DNA of 64,000 bases. It comes from Kribbella sp. ALI-6-A (lineage in GTDB: Bacteria; Actinomycetota; Actinomycetes; Propionibacteriales; Kribbellaceae). Under the pieces are notes generated by a model. That model had not been told where the DNA came from. It saw only the letters and a program-made list of their open reading frames with translations, and did not search any database. This document shows, piece by piece, positions 44,794-53,592 of this stretch (position 1 is the stretch's first letter; the number at the start of each line of letters is the position of its first letter). Where the stretch lies: NCBI RefSeq assembly GCF_001984195.1, contig NZ_MTQN01000011.1:1240001-1304000 (forward strand), given 5' to 3'. Both the position numbers and the translations under genes were made by a program.

Positions 44794-45984
44794 GTGCTCG
44801 TCATCGTCGCGCCCGGACAGGGCGCCCAAGCCCCAGGTTTCCTCGAGCCGTGGCTGGAGGACCCAGTCTTCGCCAACCGGCTGAACTGGTTGTCCGCCGT
44901 CGCCGGTCTCGACCTCGCCCACTACGGCACGAAGGCCGACGCGGAGACCATCCGTGACACCGCGATCGCGCAGCCGCTGCTGGTCGCCTCCAGCATGCTG
45001 GCCGCGCTGGCCGTGTTCCCGCACCCCGGTGACGCGTTCCAGAAGATGGGCGCGCTGGCCGGTCACAGCGTCGGCGAGATCGCCGCGGCGGTCGGCGCCG
45101 GGGTGATCAGCGCCGAGCAGGCGATGGTGTTCGTCCGCGAGCGCGGCAAGGCGATGGCCGCCGCGTCCGCGCAGACCGCGACCTCGATGACCGCCGTACT
45201 GGGTGGTGACCGGGACGAGATCCTGGCCAAGCTCGCGCAGTACGGGCTGACCGCCGCCAACGACAACGGGCCCGGCCAGATCGTTGCCGCCGGCACCGTC
45301 GAGGAGCTGGCCGCGCTGGCCGAGGACCCGCCGGCCAAGGCCCGGCTGATCCCGCTGTCGGTGGCCGGAGCCTTCCACACCAAGCACATGGAGCCCGCCG
45401 TCCAGACCCTGGCCGGCTACGCCCGCTCGATCACCACCCACGACCCCCGCGCGCGGCTGATCTCCAACCGCGACGGCCAGGTCGTGCACGACGGCCAGGA
45501 CGTCCTGCAGCGCTTGGTCCAGCAGGTCAACGCGCCGGTCCGCTGGGACCTGTGCATGCAGACGATGGCCGACCTGCAGGTCACCGGCATCCTGGAGATG
45601 ACCCCGGCCGGCACGCTGACCGGGATCGCCAAGCGCGCGCTCAAGGGCGTCGAGACGTTTGCGCTGAAGACGCCGGACCAGCTCGACGACGCCCGCGCGT
45701 TCGTCGACAAGCACGGCAGTCCGTCGGAGATCGACGCCTCGCCGACCTGGCGGCTGCTGGTCGCGCCGATGAAGGGCACGTTCACCCGCGAGGCGCAGGT
45801 CAAGCGCGAGGCGGGCGACGCCGTCGAGGCCGGCGAGGTGGTCGCGAGGGTGTTGAGCCTGCGCGACGAGCTCGAGGTGCGGGCCCCGCACGGCGGCATC
45901 GTGGTGGAGTGGCTGGTCGAGGAGGGCGACCCGGTCGCCCCCGGGCAGCCGCTGGTCCGGTTGCATCCGAGCGGAGGAAACTGA
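44794..45984 (+). CDS. fabD: Malonyl-CoA:ACP transacylase with C-terminal lipoyl/biotinyl-like domain
   Basis: The enzyme moves malonyl from CoA to the carrier protein at 47069. The catalytic part (about 1-305) has APGQGAQ, the active Ser in GHSVGEIAAAVGAG, and VAGAFHTKHM with the catalytic His. At 396 residues it is some 80 longer than ordinary FabD. The extra part (about 317-396) begins WRLLVAPMKGTFTRE and folds on paper as two lipoyl/biotinyl half-motifs (KREAGDAVEAGEVVARV, then APHGGIVVEWLVEEGDPV). At the hairpin where biotinyl domains carry MKM, this one has LRD with Arg357, so no acceptor Lys. GTG at 44794 follows GGGAGAG at 7 bases and gives the standard N-terminus. Confidence 0.93.
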   Translation: MLVIVAPGQGAQAPGFLEPWLEDPVFANRLNWLSAVAGLDLAHYGTKADAETIRDTAIAQPLLVASSMLAALAVFPHPGDAFQKMGALAGHSVGEIAAAVGAGVISAEQAMVFVRERGKAMAAASAQTATSMTAVLGGDRDEILAKLAQYGLTAANDNGPGQIVAAGTVEELAALAEDPPAKARLIPLSVAGAFHTKHMEPAVQTLAGYARSITTHDPRARLISNRDGQVVHDGQDVLQRLVQQVNAPVRWDLCMQTMADLQVTGILEMTPAGTLTGIAKRALKGVETFALKTPDQLDDARAFVDKHGSPSEIDASPTWRLLVAPMKGTFTREAQVKREAGDAVEAGEVVARVLSLRDELEVRAPHGGIVVEWLVEEGDPVAPGQPLVRLHPSGGN

Positions 45985-45985
45985 C

Positions 45986-46984
45986 ATGACCGGCACGATC
46001 GCTTCAGTCCAGGGCGCGGCGCACACCGCCGTCCTGGGCCTCGGTTCCTACCGCCCGCGGCGCGTCGTGCCGAACTCGGTGATCCTCGAGCAGATCGACT
46101 CCAGCGACGAGTGGATCCGGACCAGGTCCGGCATCCGTGAACGCCGCTGGGCCGAGCCCGACGAGACCGTGCTGATGATGTCGGTCGAGGCCGCCAAGCA
46201 GGCGCTGCGCGACTCCGGCATCGACCCGGCCCAGATCGGCTGCGTCGTCGTGGCCACCGTCACGCACCTGTACCAGACGCCCGCGATCGCGACCCGGATC
46301 GCGGTCGAGGTCGGCGCCCCGACGGCCGCCGCGTTCGACATCTCCGCGGCCTGCGCGGGCTTTTGCTACGGCGTCGCGATGGCCAGCGACATGGTCCGCG
46401 GCGGCAGCGCGAAGTACGTGCTGGCGATCGGCGTCGAGCGGCTCAGCGACATCACCGACCGGACCGACCGCGGGACGGCGTTCATCTTCGCCGACGGCGC
46501 CGGCGCGGCCGTCGTCGGTCCGTCCGACGAGCCCGGCATCGGCCCGGTGGTGTGGGGTTCCGACGGCACCCAGCACGCGCTGATCAGCCAGAAGGAGTCC
46601 TGGCAGGAGGCGGCCGGCAGCTTCAACTGGCCGCACCTGACGATGGACGGCAACCCGGTCTTCCGCTGGGCGTCGTACGAGATGGCCAAGGCCGCGCAGC
46701 AGGCGCTGGACGTGGCCGGCGTGAGCGCCGAGGACCTCGACCTGTTCGTGCCGCACCAGGCCAACATGCGGATCACCGACGCGATGCGGCGGGCGCTCAA
46801 GCTGCCCGAGCACGTCAAGGTGGCCCGCGACATCGAGCGCCAGGGCAACACCTCGGCCGCCTCGATCCCGCTGGCCATCGAGGCGATGCGCGAGTCCGGC
46901 GAGGCCAAGAGCGGCGACCTGGCGCTCATCATCGGGTTCGGGGCCGGGCTGGTGTACGCCGGCCAGGTGATCCGGATCCCGTAG
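45986..46984 (+). CDS. fabH: 3-oxoacyl-ACP synthase III
   Basis: The 332-residue enzyme starts fatty acid chains by condensing an acyl-CoA with malonyl-ACP. The catalytic triad is visible: Cys123 in AACAGF, His in PHQANMRI and Asn in GNTSAASIP. The ATG is one base after the fabD stop, so it is cotranslated within the operon. In branched-chain-making actinobacteria FabH prefers branched primers; the sequence alone does not tell which primer is used here. Confidence 0.97.
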   Translation: MTGTIASVQGAAHTAVLGLGSYRPRRVVPNSVILEQIDSSDEWIRTRSGIRERRWAEPDETVLMMSVEAAKQALRDSGIDPAQIGCVVVATVTHLYQTPAIATRIAVEVGAPTAAAFDISAACAGFCYGVAMASDMVRGGSAKYVLAIGVERLSDITDRTDRGTAFIFADGAGAAVVGPSDEPGIGPVVWGSDGTQHALISQKESWQEAAGSFNWPHLTMDGNPVFRWASYEMAKAAQQALDVAGVSAEDLDLFVPHQANMRITDAMRRALKLPEHVKVARDIERQGNTSAASIPLAIEAMRESGEAKSGDLALIIGFGAGLVYAGQVIRIP

Positions 46985-47068
46985 CACTCCCCCAGTTGTC
47001 CGGGAACGGCTCAGGTGGCCGGGCCCGGCGTACGCAAGCAGCAGAAATCCGAAAGGGAAACCACACAG

Positions 47069-47317
47069 ATGGCCAGCACCGAAGAGATCCGCAGCAACCT
47101 CGCCGAGATCGTCAACGAGATCGCGGGTATCCCGGTCGAGGACGTCCAGCTGGACAAGTCCTTCACCGACGACCTCGACGTCGACTCGCTCTCCATGGTG
47201 GAGGTCGTGGTGGCCGCCGAGGAGAAGTTCAGCGTGAAGATCCCCGACGACGAGGTCAAGAACCTGAAGACCGTCGGCGACGCGGTCGCGTTCATCGAGC
47301 GCGCCCAGAACGGCTGA
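47069..47317 (+). CDS. acpP: Acyl carrier protein
   Basis: The 82-residue acidic protein carries fatty acyl intermediates on phosphopantetheine attached to Ser40 in DLDVDSLSMVE. It has the intact DSL that the megasynthase carrier domain lacks. Start ATG 47069; AAAGGG lies about 11 bases before it. It is third in the fabD-fabH-acpP-fabF operon and could in principle serve other synthases in trans. Confidence 0.97.
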   Translation: MASTEEIRSNLAEIVNEIAGIPVEDVQLDKSFTDDLDVDSLSMVEVVVAAEEKFSVKIPDDEVKNLKTVGDAVAFIERAQNG

Positions 47318-47475
47318 CCGAGCCCTGCCCGGATCGGGCCGGCGGCGGCGACCCACGAGGTCTTCGCTGCCGGCACCGCGCCAGTCACCATGCCAGTCAC
47401 CACGCAGTCCACACCGCCGGCCCGCCGGCGTTCCCGTTACTCGCACCAGTTCTCTCGCCGAAGGATGAGGTAACC

Positions 47476-48711
47476 ATGTCGAAGACCCGAGTCGTGATCA
47501 CCGGGCTCGGAGCGACGACCCCGGTCGGGGGCGACGTCGCCAGTACCTGGGAAAGCCTGCTGGCCGGCCGGTCCGGCGCCAAGCTGCTGACCGCCGACTG
47601 GGTCGAGGAACTGCCGGTGAAGATCGCCGCCCCGGCCGCGGTCGAACCGACCGAGATCATCGAGCGGGTCAAGGCCCGGCGGCTGGACCGCAACGCGCAG
47701 TTCGCGGTGGTCGCCGCCCGTGAGGCCTGGGCCGACTCCGGCCTGGCCGACGTCGAGCTGGACAAGACCCGCCTCGGCGTCGCGATCGCCACCGGTATCG
47801 GCGGCCTGCTCACCACGCTGGCCAACTACGACGCGCTGCGCAACGGCCCGCGCCGGGTCTCGCCGCTGGCGATCCCGATGCTGATGCCGAACTCCGCGGC
47901 CGCCAACGTCGGCCTCGAGCTCGGCGCGCTGGCCGGCGTCCAGACGCCGGTCTCGGCCTGCGCCTCCAGCAACGAGGCGATTTCGCTGGCCGCCGACCAG
48001 ATCCGGCTCGGCCGGGCCGACATCGTGGTCGCCGGCGGCGCGGAGGGGTCGATCGCCGGACTGCCGCTGGCCGCGTTCGGCCAGATGATGGCGCTGAGCC
48101 GGCGCAACGACGACCCGGAGCGCGCGTCGCGGCCGTGGGACGTCGACCGCGACGGCTTCCTGCTCGGTGAGGGCGCCGGCGTGCTGGTGCTGGAGACCTA
48201 CGAGCACGCGGTCGCCCGGGGCGCCAAGATCTACGCCGAGTTCGCCGGCTCCGGCATCACCGCCGACGGCCACGACATCGTGCAGCCCGACCCGACCGGC
48301 TCGGGCGCGGAGCGCGCGATGCTGCAGGCGCTGCGCGAGGGCGACCTGACGGCCGCCGACGTCGTGCACATCAACGCGCACGCCACCTCGACGCCGGTCG
48401 GTGACGTCGCCGAGTCGGTGGCGATCCGCAAGGCGCTGGGCAGTGCGGCCGACCAGGCGGTCGCGACCGCGCCGAAGTCGATGTTCGGTCACCTGCTGGG
48501 CGCCGCCGGAGCGGTCGAGTCGATCGCCACCGTGCTCGCGCTGCACCACCGCGTGGTGCCGCCGACCATCAACCTCGACAAGGTGGACGACGGGGTCGAC
48601 CTCGACATCGCCACCGAGCCGCGCAAGCTCGGCGACGGCGACCTCGCGGCGCTCAACAACTCCTTCGGCTTCGGCGGGCACAACGTCGCCTTGGCCTTCA
48701 AGTCGATCTGA
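47476..48711 (+). CDS. fabF: 3-oxoacyl-ACP synthase II
   Basis: The 411-residue elongating ketosynthase has a full catalytic triad: Cys162 in VSACASSNEA, His in VHINAHATSTPVGD and His in KSMFGHLLGAAG. These intact motifs make a useful contrast with the disabled ketosynthase of the megasynthase. ATG 47476 follows GAGG. The gap of 158 bases after acpP shows no terminator, so it belongs to the same operon. Confidence 0.97.
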   Translation: MSKTRVVITGLGATTPVGGDVASTWESLLAGRSGAKLLTADWVEELPVKIAAPAAVEPTEIIERVKARRLDRNAQFAVVAAREAWADSGLADVELDKTRLGVAIATGIGGLLTTLANYDALRNGPRRVSPLAIPMLMPNSAAANVGLELGALAGVQTPVSACASSNEAISLAADQIRLGRADIVVAGGAEGSIAGLPLAAFGQMMALSRRNDDPERASRPWDVDRDGFLLGEGAGVLVLETYEHAVARGAKIYAEFAGSGITADGHDIVQPDPTGSGAERAMLQALREGDLTAADVVHINAHATSTPVGDVAESVAIRKALGSAADQAVATAPKSMFGHLLGAAGAVESIATVLALHHRVVPPTINLDKVDDGVDLDIATEPRKLGDGDLAALNNSFGFGGHNVALAFKSI

Positions 48712-48793
48712 TTCTTGGCTGGGCCGGGCGTCTCACGCCCGGCCCAGCACCATCCAGTAGGCAGTTTCGCCAGCTGATCCCCCGGAGATGCCC

Positions 48794-50218
48794 ATGACCA
48801 CTGCCCCCGCGAAACCAGCGAAGCTGCCCCGCGAACTGGACCCCCGCAACCCGTTCACCCGGCTGACGAACCTGCTCGACCCCGGCTCGCTCGAGCTGAT
48901 CACCCCCGACGACCTGTCCGGCATGCTCGCCGTCCGCGGCACGATCGCGGGCGCTCCGGTCGTCGCGTTCTGCTCCGACGCGACCGTGATGGGCGGCGCG
49001 ATGGGCGACGAGGGCTGCGAGGTCGTCTGTACGGCGTACGAGGTGGCGCGGCGCGAGGAGCTGCCGATCATCGGGCTGTGGCACTCCGGCGGCGCGCGAC
49101 TGGCCGAGGGCGTGCTCAGCCTGCACGCGGTCGGCAAGATCTTCTACGCGATGACGCAGGCCTCCGGCAAGATCCCGCAGATCTCGGTCGTGCTCGGCCC
49201 GGCGGCCGGCGGCGCGGCGTACGGGCCGGCGCTGACCGACGTGGTGATCCTCGGCCCGGAGGGACGGATCTTCGTCACCGGTCCGGACGTCGTCCGCTCG
49301 GTCACCGGCGAGGACGTCGACATGCTGCGCCTCGGCGGCCCCGAGCCGCACGGCCGGCGCTCCGGCGTCGTGCACATCACGACCGACTCCGAGGCGGCCG
49401 CGATCGAGCAGGCTCGGCGACTCGCGGATCTGTTCGCGAACCAGGGCGAGGTCTCCGGCGACGTCTCCGACAGCGACCTGTCCGGGCTGCTGCCCGAGTC
49501 GGCCAAGCGCGCGTACGACGTGCACCCGCTGGTCGGCGGCGTACTCGACGAGGGCTCGGGCGTCGAGCTGCACCAGCGCTGGGCGCCGAACATCGTCACC
49601 ACGCTCGGCCGGCTCGGCGGGCGCACGGTCGGCGTGATCGCGAACAACCCGCTGCGGCTCGGCGGCTGCCTGGACGCGCTGTCGGCCGAGAAGGCGTCGC
49701 GGTTCGTCCGGATGTGCGACGCGTTCGGCGTACCGATGGTGGTGCTGGTCGACGTCCCCGGATACCTGCCGGGCGTCGGTCAGGAGTGGGACGGCGTCGT
49801 ACGGCGTGGCGCCAAGCTGCTGCACGCCTTCGCGGAGTCCGTCGTACCGCGGGTGACGCTGGTGACCCGCAAGACCTACGGCGGCGCGTACATCGCGATG
49901 AACGCGCGCTCGCTCGGCGCGACCCGGGTGTTCGCCTGGCCGCGGGCCGAGGTGGCCGTGATGGGCGCGGTCGCCGCGATCCGGATCCTGCACCGGCGCA
50001 AGCTCGCCGAGGTCGCTCCGGAACTGCGCACGCAGGTCGAGGCCGAACTGGCCGCCGAGCACGAGACGATCGCCGGCGGCATCGAACGAGCCCGCGAGAT
50101 CGGCGTCGTCGACGAAGTGGTCGAGCCGGCCAAGACCCGGTCGGCGCTGGCCGCGGCGATCGCCACCGCCGAGCAGCACGGTCGCGTCCGCGGCCGGCAC
50201 GGCAACATCCCGCTCTAG
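48794..50218 (+). CDS. accD6: Acyl-CoA carboxylase carboxyltransferase (AccD6-like beta subunit)
   Basis: The 474-residue protein is a biotin-dependent carboxyltransferase that would make malonyl-CoA (or methylmalonyl-CoA) with a biotinylated alpha subunit, which is not in the window. Two crotonase-like halves are seen: WHSGGARLAEGV and GPAAGGAAYGPALTD in the first, DVPGYLPGVGQEWDGVVRRG and TYGGAYIAMNARSLGA in the second; the Gly-Gly and Gly-Ala oxyanion pairs are intact. Length and place after fabF match AccD6 (Rv2247). ATG 48794 is preferred over ATG 48788 because GGAG then sits 6 bases upstream. Two strong hairpins end the operon. Confidence 0.92.
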   Translation: MTTAPAKPAKLPRELDPRNPFTRLTNLLDPGSLELITPDDLSGMLAVRGTIAGAPVVAFCSDATVMGGAMGDEGCEVVCTAYEVARREELPIIGLWHSGGARLAEGVLSLHAVGKIFYAMTQASGKIPQISVVLGPAAGGAAYGPALTDVVILGPEGRIFVTGPDVVRSVTGEDVDMLRLGGPEPHGRRSGVVHITTDSEAAAIEQARRLADLFANQGEVSGDVSDSDLSGLLPESAKRAYDVHPLVGGVLDEGSGVELHQRWAPNIVTTLGRLGGRTVGVIANNPLRLGGCLDALSAEKASRFVRMCDAFGVPMVVLVDVPGYLPGVGQEWDGVVRRGAKLLHAFAESVVPRVTLVTRKTYGGAYIAMNARSLGATRVFAWPRAEVAVMGAVAAIRILHRRKLAEVAPELRTQVEAELAAEHETIAGGIERAREIGVVDEVVEPAKTRSALAAAIATAEQHGRVRGRHGNIPL

Positions 50219-50230
50219 CGCCACCCGCAA

Positions 50231-50272
50231 CGTCCGAAGAACCGAGGCCTAGAGCCTCGGGTTCTTCGGACG
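50231..50272. terminator. Terminator hairpin of the fab operon
   Basis: An 18-bp stem with one bulged C (50231-50248 with 50254-50272) and loop CTAGA begins 12 bases after the accD6 stop. No T-run follows. Confidence 0.75.
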
Positions 50273-50290
50273 CAACGCGATCGGCACAAC

Positions 50291-50327
50291 GAAAGGGCGC
50301 GAACCCCGGTGGGGTTCGCGCCCTTTC
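50291..50327. terminator. Second perfect hairpin, probably two-way terminator
   Basis: A perfect 17-bp stem with a 3-base loop (50291-50307 with 50311-50327), starting GAAAGGG and ending CCCTTTC, lies between the plus-strand fab operon and the minus-strand DUF3145 gene. Confidence 0.75.
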
Positions 50328-50520
50328 ACGTGGTGCGGCCGCTGTTTGGTGACAACCGGGGGTGTCCCGACACCCGGTGGCCCAGCGGCCACGGCCTGGT
50401 CCCCGGACGACCGGGGAAGCTGTGGGTCTCCAGCATCCTCGAAAACTCTGCGGAAAGCTCCTGCCTTCACTGCTTTCTTCAGAACTTCTCAGGTTTGCTG
50501 TCGAGCGGTTGATTCAGTCC

Positions 50521-51018
50521 TCAGACCACCTGGTGGAGCCAGCGGACCGGAGCACCGTCACCCGCGTAGCGAAACGGTTCCAGTTCGTCGTCCCAGGGCC
50601 GGCCGAGCAAACGCTCGACCTCCTCGGTCAGGTCGGCCTCGCCGCTGGCGGCCTTGAGCATCGCGGCCTTCAGCCGGTCCTCGGGCACCATGATGTCGCC
50701 GTGCACCCCGGTGGTCGCGTGGAACACCCCGAGCGTCGGCGTGAACGAGTACCGCTCACCCTCGACGCCGTTGCTGGGCTCCTCGGTGACCTCGAAGCGC
50801 AGCTTCTGCCATCCGCGCAGCGCGGACGCCAGCTTGGCCGCCGTACCGGCTTCCGCCTGCCACGACAGCTCGGCCCGGTACGTGCCCTGGGCCGCGGGCT
50901 GCGGCGTCCAGTCCAGTTTCACAGGCACGCCAAGGATGCCGCCCGCTGCCCACTCGACATGCGGGCACAGCGCTGACGGCACCGTGTGGACGTACAAAAC
51001 GCCACGAGTCGTCGCCAC
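50521..51018 (-). CDS. DUF3145 domain protein
   Basis: The 165-residue protein matches the actinobacterial DUF3145 family (RGVLYVHTVPSALCPHVEWA, GVFHATTGVHGDIMVPED, RPWDDELEPFRYA). The role is unknown; the gene is regularly a neighbour of the fab cluster. The GTG at 51018 has a perfect AAGGAGGT just upstream, which rules out the longer in-frame starts. It faces the fab operon across two terminators. Confidence 0.88.
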   Translation of the reverse strand: MATTRGVLYVHTVPSALCPHVEWAAGGILGVPVKLDWTPQPAAQGTYRAELSWQAEAGTAAKLASALRGWQKLRFEVTEEPSNGVEGERYSFTPTLGVFHATTGVHGDIMVPEDRLKAAMLKAASGEADLTEEVERLLGRPWDDELEPFRYAGDGAPVRWLHQVV

Positions 51019-51646
51019 CAGGACCTCCTTGTGCTCGAGCTGCGCCTTCCCCAGCGTTCTCGAACACGGGCTCGAAAGTCCCGGACAGCGAGACCCATCT
51101 TGCACCACTGACCCCTGTGACACCAGCAACCACGCCATGTCAACTACATCACCGTCGTGTCGCAATCCGGCACCGATCGGTCCGGAATCCGTCGCCGGGC
51201 GGCTCAGCCGGGCGGCCGATGTCGAAAAACGACCCCGTCAGCAGCGTCGCGGGACGGGAACCTTCGGTAGAGCGTCGACCGATTCGGCCCGCCGCGCGCG
51301 CGAGCTGCGCCAGGACGCGGACGGATTCGTGGCCAGCAGTTGGGCGGAGCTGCCAGGACGGTGTCGGCGTTCCGGGGGCTCGGATCCCGCCGCCGCCGCC
51401 GTGGGGTACCAGGCAGTGGTCGACGCGGTAATTGCCAGCGGCAACGGCCCGGCCGGGGCAGTTGCCGGCCGTACGGGCGTGGCAGGGCCGCACGGGCGTG
51501 GCAGCGTCGTACGGGCGCGGCAGGCGTCGCACGGGCGTGGCAGCGTCGTACGGGCGCGGCAGGCGTCGCACGGGCGTGGCAGCGTCGTACGGGCGCGGCA
51601 GGCGCGCACGGGCGCTGCAGCGCCGTACAGCCGCCGCGGGCAGCTG
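51019..51646. other. Gene-free region between DUF3145 and the BatA-like gene
   Basis: No convincing gene is visible. The first 100 bases hold the DUF3145 ribosome site and presumably its promoter. The last third is a tandem repeat tract (51471-51626). Open frames crossing it exist only because the repeat lacks stops. Confidence 0.5.
51471..51626. repeat. Minisatellite: 39-bp tandem unit, three copies plus partials
   Basis: Full copies start at 51491, 51530 and 51569. Each 39-bp unit is two related half-units, CACGGGCGTGGCAGCGTCG and TACGGGCGCGGCAGGCGTCG, so the tract is about eight half-units of 19-20 bp. Full copies are nearly identical. It ends 21 bases before the stop of the BatA-like gene. 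Confidence 0.9.
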
Positions 51647-52600
51647 CTACGGGAAGCGTGAGGCCATCGCGATGCACGCGCCGGCGGCGGCCAGCGTGAA
51701 CAGCATCGCGATCCCGGCGAACCGCGAGGTGACTTCCTTGTCGACCTTGTCGTAGCCGACCGAGGAGCCGATGTCCTTGTAGACGTCCTCCAGCTCGCCC
51801 GCGGACTCGGCCGTGTACGCCTCGCCGCCGGTGATCTCCGCGACGCTGCGCAGCTCGGCGCGGTCCGGGGGAACCCGCTGGCGGATCCCGTCCATCTCGA
51901 TGAAGCCGGAGTCGGTGCCGAAGGTGATCGTGTAGATCGGCGTGTTCTTCGCCTTGGCCGCCTGCGCGCCCTCCTGCGCCGTCCGGCCGACCGTGCGCTT
52001 GCCGTCGGACAGCAGCACGATGCGCGCCGGGGCCGGGTCGTCGGGGTGCTCGGGGTCGGGCGGGACCTGGGTGAGCGCCTGCAGCGAGGTGAAGATGCCC
52101 TCGCCGGTCGCGGTCGACTCGGCCAGCTCCAGCCCGTCGATCGAGCGCTGCACAGTGGCCCGGTCGGTGGTCGGCGGCACGATGATCGAGGCCGTGCCGG
52201 CGAAGCTGACCAGCGACACGTTGAACTTGCCGGGCAGCTGGTTGACGAAGTTCTTCGCCGACTTCTTCGCCGCTTCCAGCCGGTTCGGGTCGACGTCGGT
52301 GGCCATCATCGACAGCGAGACGTCGATCGCGACCACGATCGTGGCCCGCTCGCGCGGCACCTTGACCTCGTCCTTGGGCTGGGCGAACGCGACGATGCAC
52401 GAGCACGCCGCGAGCAGCGCGAGGCCGACCGCGAGGTGCCGGCGCCACTGCGGCCGGCGCGGGGCGACCCGGTCGAGCAGGGCGATGTTGGTGAAGCGCA
52501 GCGCGTACTGCGCGCGCCGGTGCTGCAAGTAGATGTACGCCGCGACCACGAGCGGGATCAGCAGCAGGAACCAGAGTCGGGCCGGAGACAGGAACTCCAT
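51647..52600 (-). CDS. BatA-like VWA-domain membrane protein
   Basis: The 317-residue protein has two membrane spans near the N-terminus (about 9-25 and 56-74), a von Willebrand A domain outside or inside the membrane (about 85-290) and a C-terminal span. The metal-site motif DVSLSM (DxSxS) is intact, with SDGKRT as the third loop. Its start overlaps the DUF58 stop (TGATG). It forms the MoxR-DUF58-VWA operon typical of Bat systems, thought to help fold or assemble cell-envelope complexes or to resist stress. Confidence 0.9.
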   Translation of the reverse strand: MEFLSPARLWFLLLIPLVVAAYIYLQHRRAQYALRFTNIALLDRVAPRRPQWRRHLAVGLALLAACSCIVAFAQPKDEVKVPRERATIVVAIDVSLSMMATDVDPNRLEAAKKSAKNFVNQLPGKFNVSLVSFAGTASIIVPPTTDRATVQRSIDGLELAESTATGEGIFTSLQALTQVPPDPEHPDDPAPARIVLLSDGKRTVGRTAQEGAQAAKAKNTPIYTITFGTDSGFIEMDGIRQRVPPDRAELRSVAEITGGEAYTAESAGELEDVYKDIGSSVGYDKVDKEVTSRFAGIAMLFTLAAAGACIAMASRFP

Positions 52601-53589
52601 CAGCGAGCCACTCCCTTCGGCGGTTGGTGCAGGCGCGGCGCGACTCGCTTGTAGGCGAGCACGAACCGCACGGTGTCGGCGACCCAGTCCCGGTCGGTCC
52701 GCAGAACCAGGTGCCCGGCTCCTACCCTACGCAGGGCGATCCTGGTCCGTTCCCGCTGCGCGAGCGCCGCGGCGGCGTACTGCTCGCGGACCCGGCGCTT
52801 GCGGGTGTCGATCTCGCGGATCTGGCCGGTCTCGGGATCACCGATCATCACCACGCCGATGTTCGGCAGCTCGAGCTCGCGCGGGTCGACGATCTCGACC
52901 GCGAGCACCTGGTGCTGCGCGGTCAGCTTGCGCATCGCGCGCTCCCAGGATGGTTCCATCCGGCTGTCGATCTCGCCGTCCTCGGGGGTGAGGAAGTCCG
53001 ACACGACCACCCGCAGGCCCCGTTTGCGCTGCGTCCGGGCCATCGAGTCGAGCGCGCCGGCCAGATCGCTGCGGGCCTGCTGCTCGCCGTGGTCCTTCTC
53101 GGCCAGCAGCGCGCGGAGCAGCCCGTACAGCGCGAGGCGGCCGGAGCGGGCCGGCCAGCGCCGCAGCGTCGAGTCGCGCAGCATCAGCCCGCCGAACCGG
53201 TCGCCGAGCCGGTGGGTCAGGAAGCCGACGGTGGCCACGGCGGCGACCGCCAGCTCGCGCTTCTCCAGCTGCGACGTACCGAAGTCCATCGACGCGGACA
53301 GGTCGACCAGCGCCCAGGTCTCCAGCTCGCGGTCCGCGATCAGGTCGCGCACGTGCGGCATCGTCGTACGGGCCGTGACCGCCCAGTCCATCCGCCGCAC
53401 GTCGTCGCCGACCTGGTACTCGCGCGCCTCGGCCAGCTCGGTCCCCGGCCCGGGCAGCAACCCGAGGTGTTCGCCGTGCAGGTAGCCCTCGAGCCGCCGT
53501 ACGACGGTCAGCTCCAGCCGGCGCAACGCCCGCTCGGGCGCGAGCTGCGAGATCGTCATCGCAACTCGTGGGTCGGGTCGGTTGGCCAT
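52600..53589 (-). CDS. DUF58 family protein
   Basis: The 329-residue cytoplasmic protein has the DUF58 signature YQVGDDVRRMDWAVTAR and a VWA-like region beginning ALVDLSASMDFG. DUF58 proteins accompany MoxR ATPases and are thought to act as adaptors. The ATG at 53589 is 3 bases after the moxR stop. It is the middle gene of a three-gene operon. Confidence 0.92.
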   Translation of the reverse strand: MANRPDPRVAMTISQLAPERALRRLELTVVRRLEGYLHGEHLGLLPGPGTELAEAREYQVGDDVRRMDWAVTARTTMPHVRDLIADRELETWALVDLSASMDFGTSQLEKRELAVAAVATVGFLTHRLGDRFGGLMLRDSTLRRWPARSGRLALYGLLRALLAEKDHGEQQARSDLAGALDSMARTQRKRGLRVVVSDFLTPEDGEIDSRMEPSWERAMRKLTAQHQVLAVEIVDPRELELPNIGVVMIGDPETGQIREIDTRKRRVREQYAAAALAQRERTRIALRRVGAGHLVLRTDRDWVADTVRFVLAYKRVAPRLHQPPKGVAR

Positions 53590-53592
53590 GTG

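Noticed and set aside
51471..51626. CRISPR array
   Set aside because: The units are contiguous tandem copies without unique spacers, and no cas gene is near.
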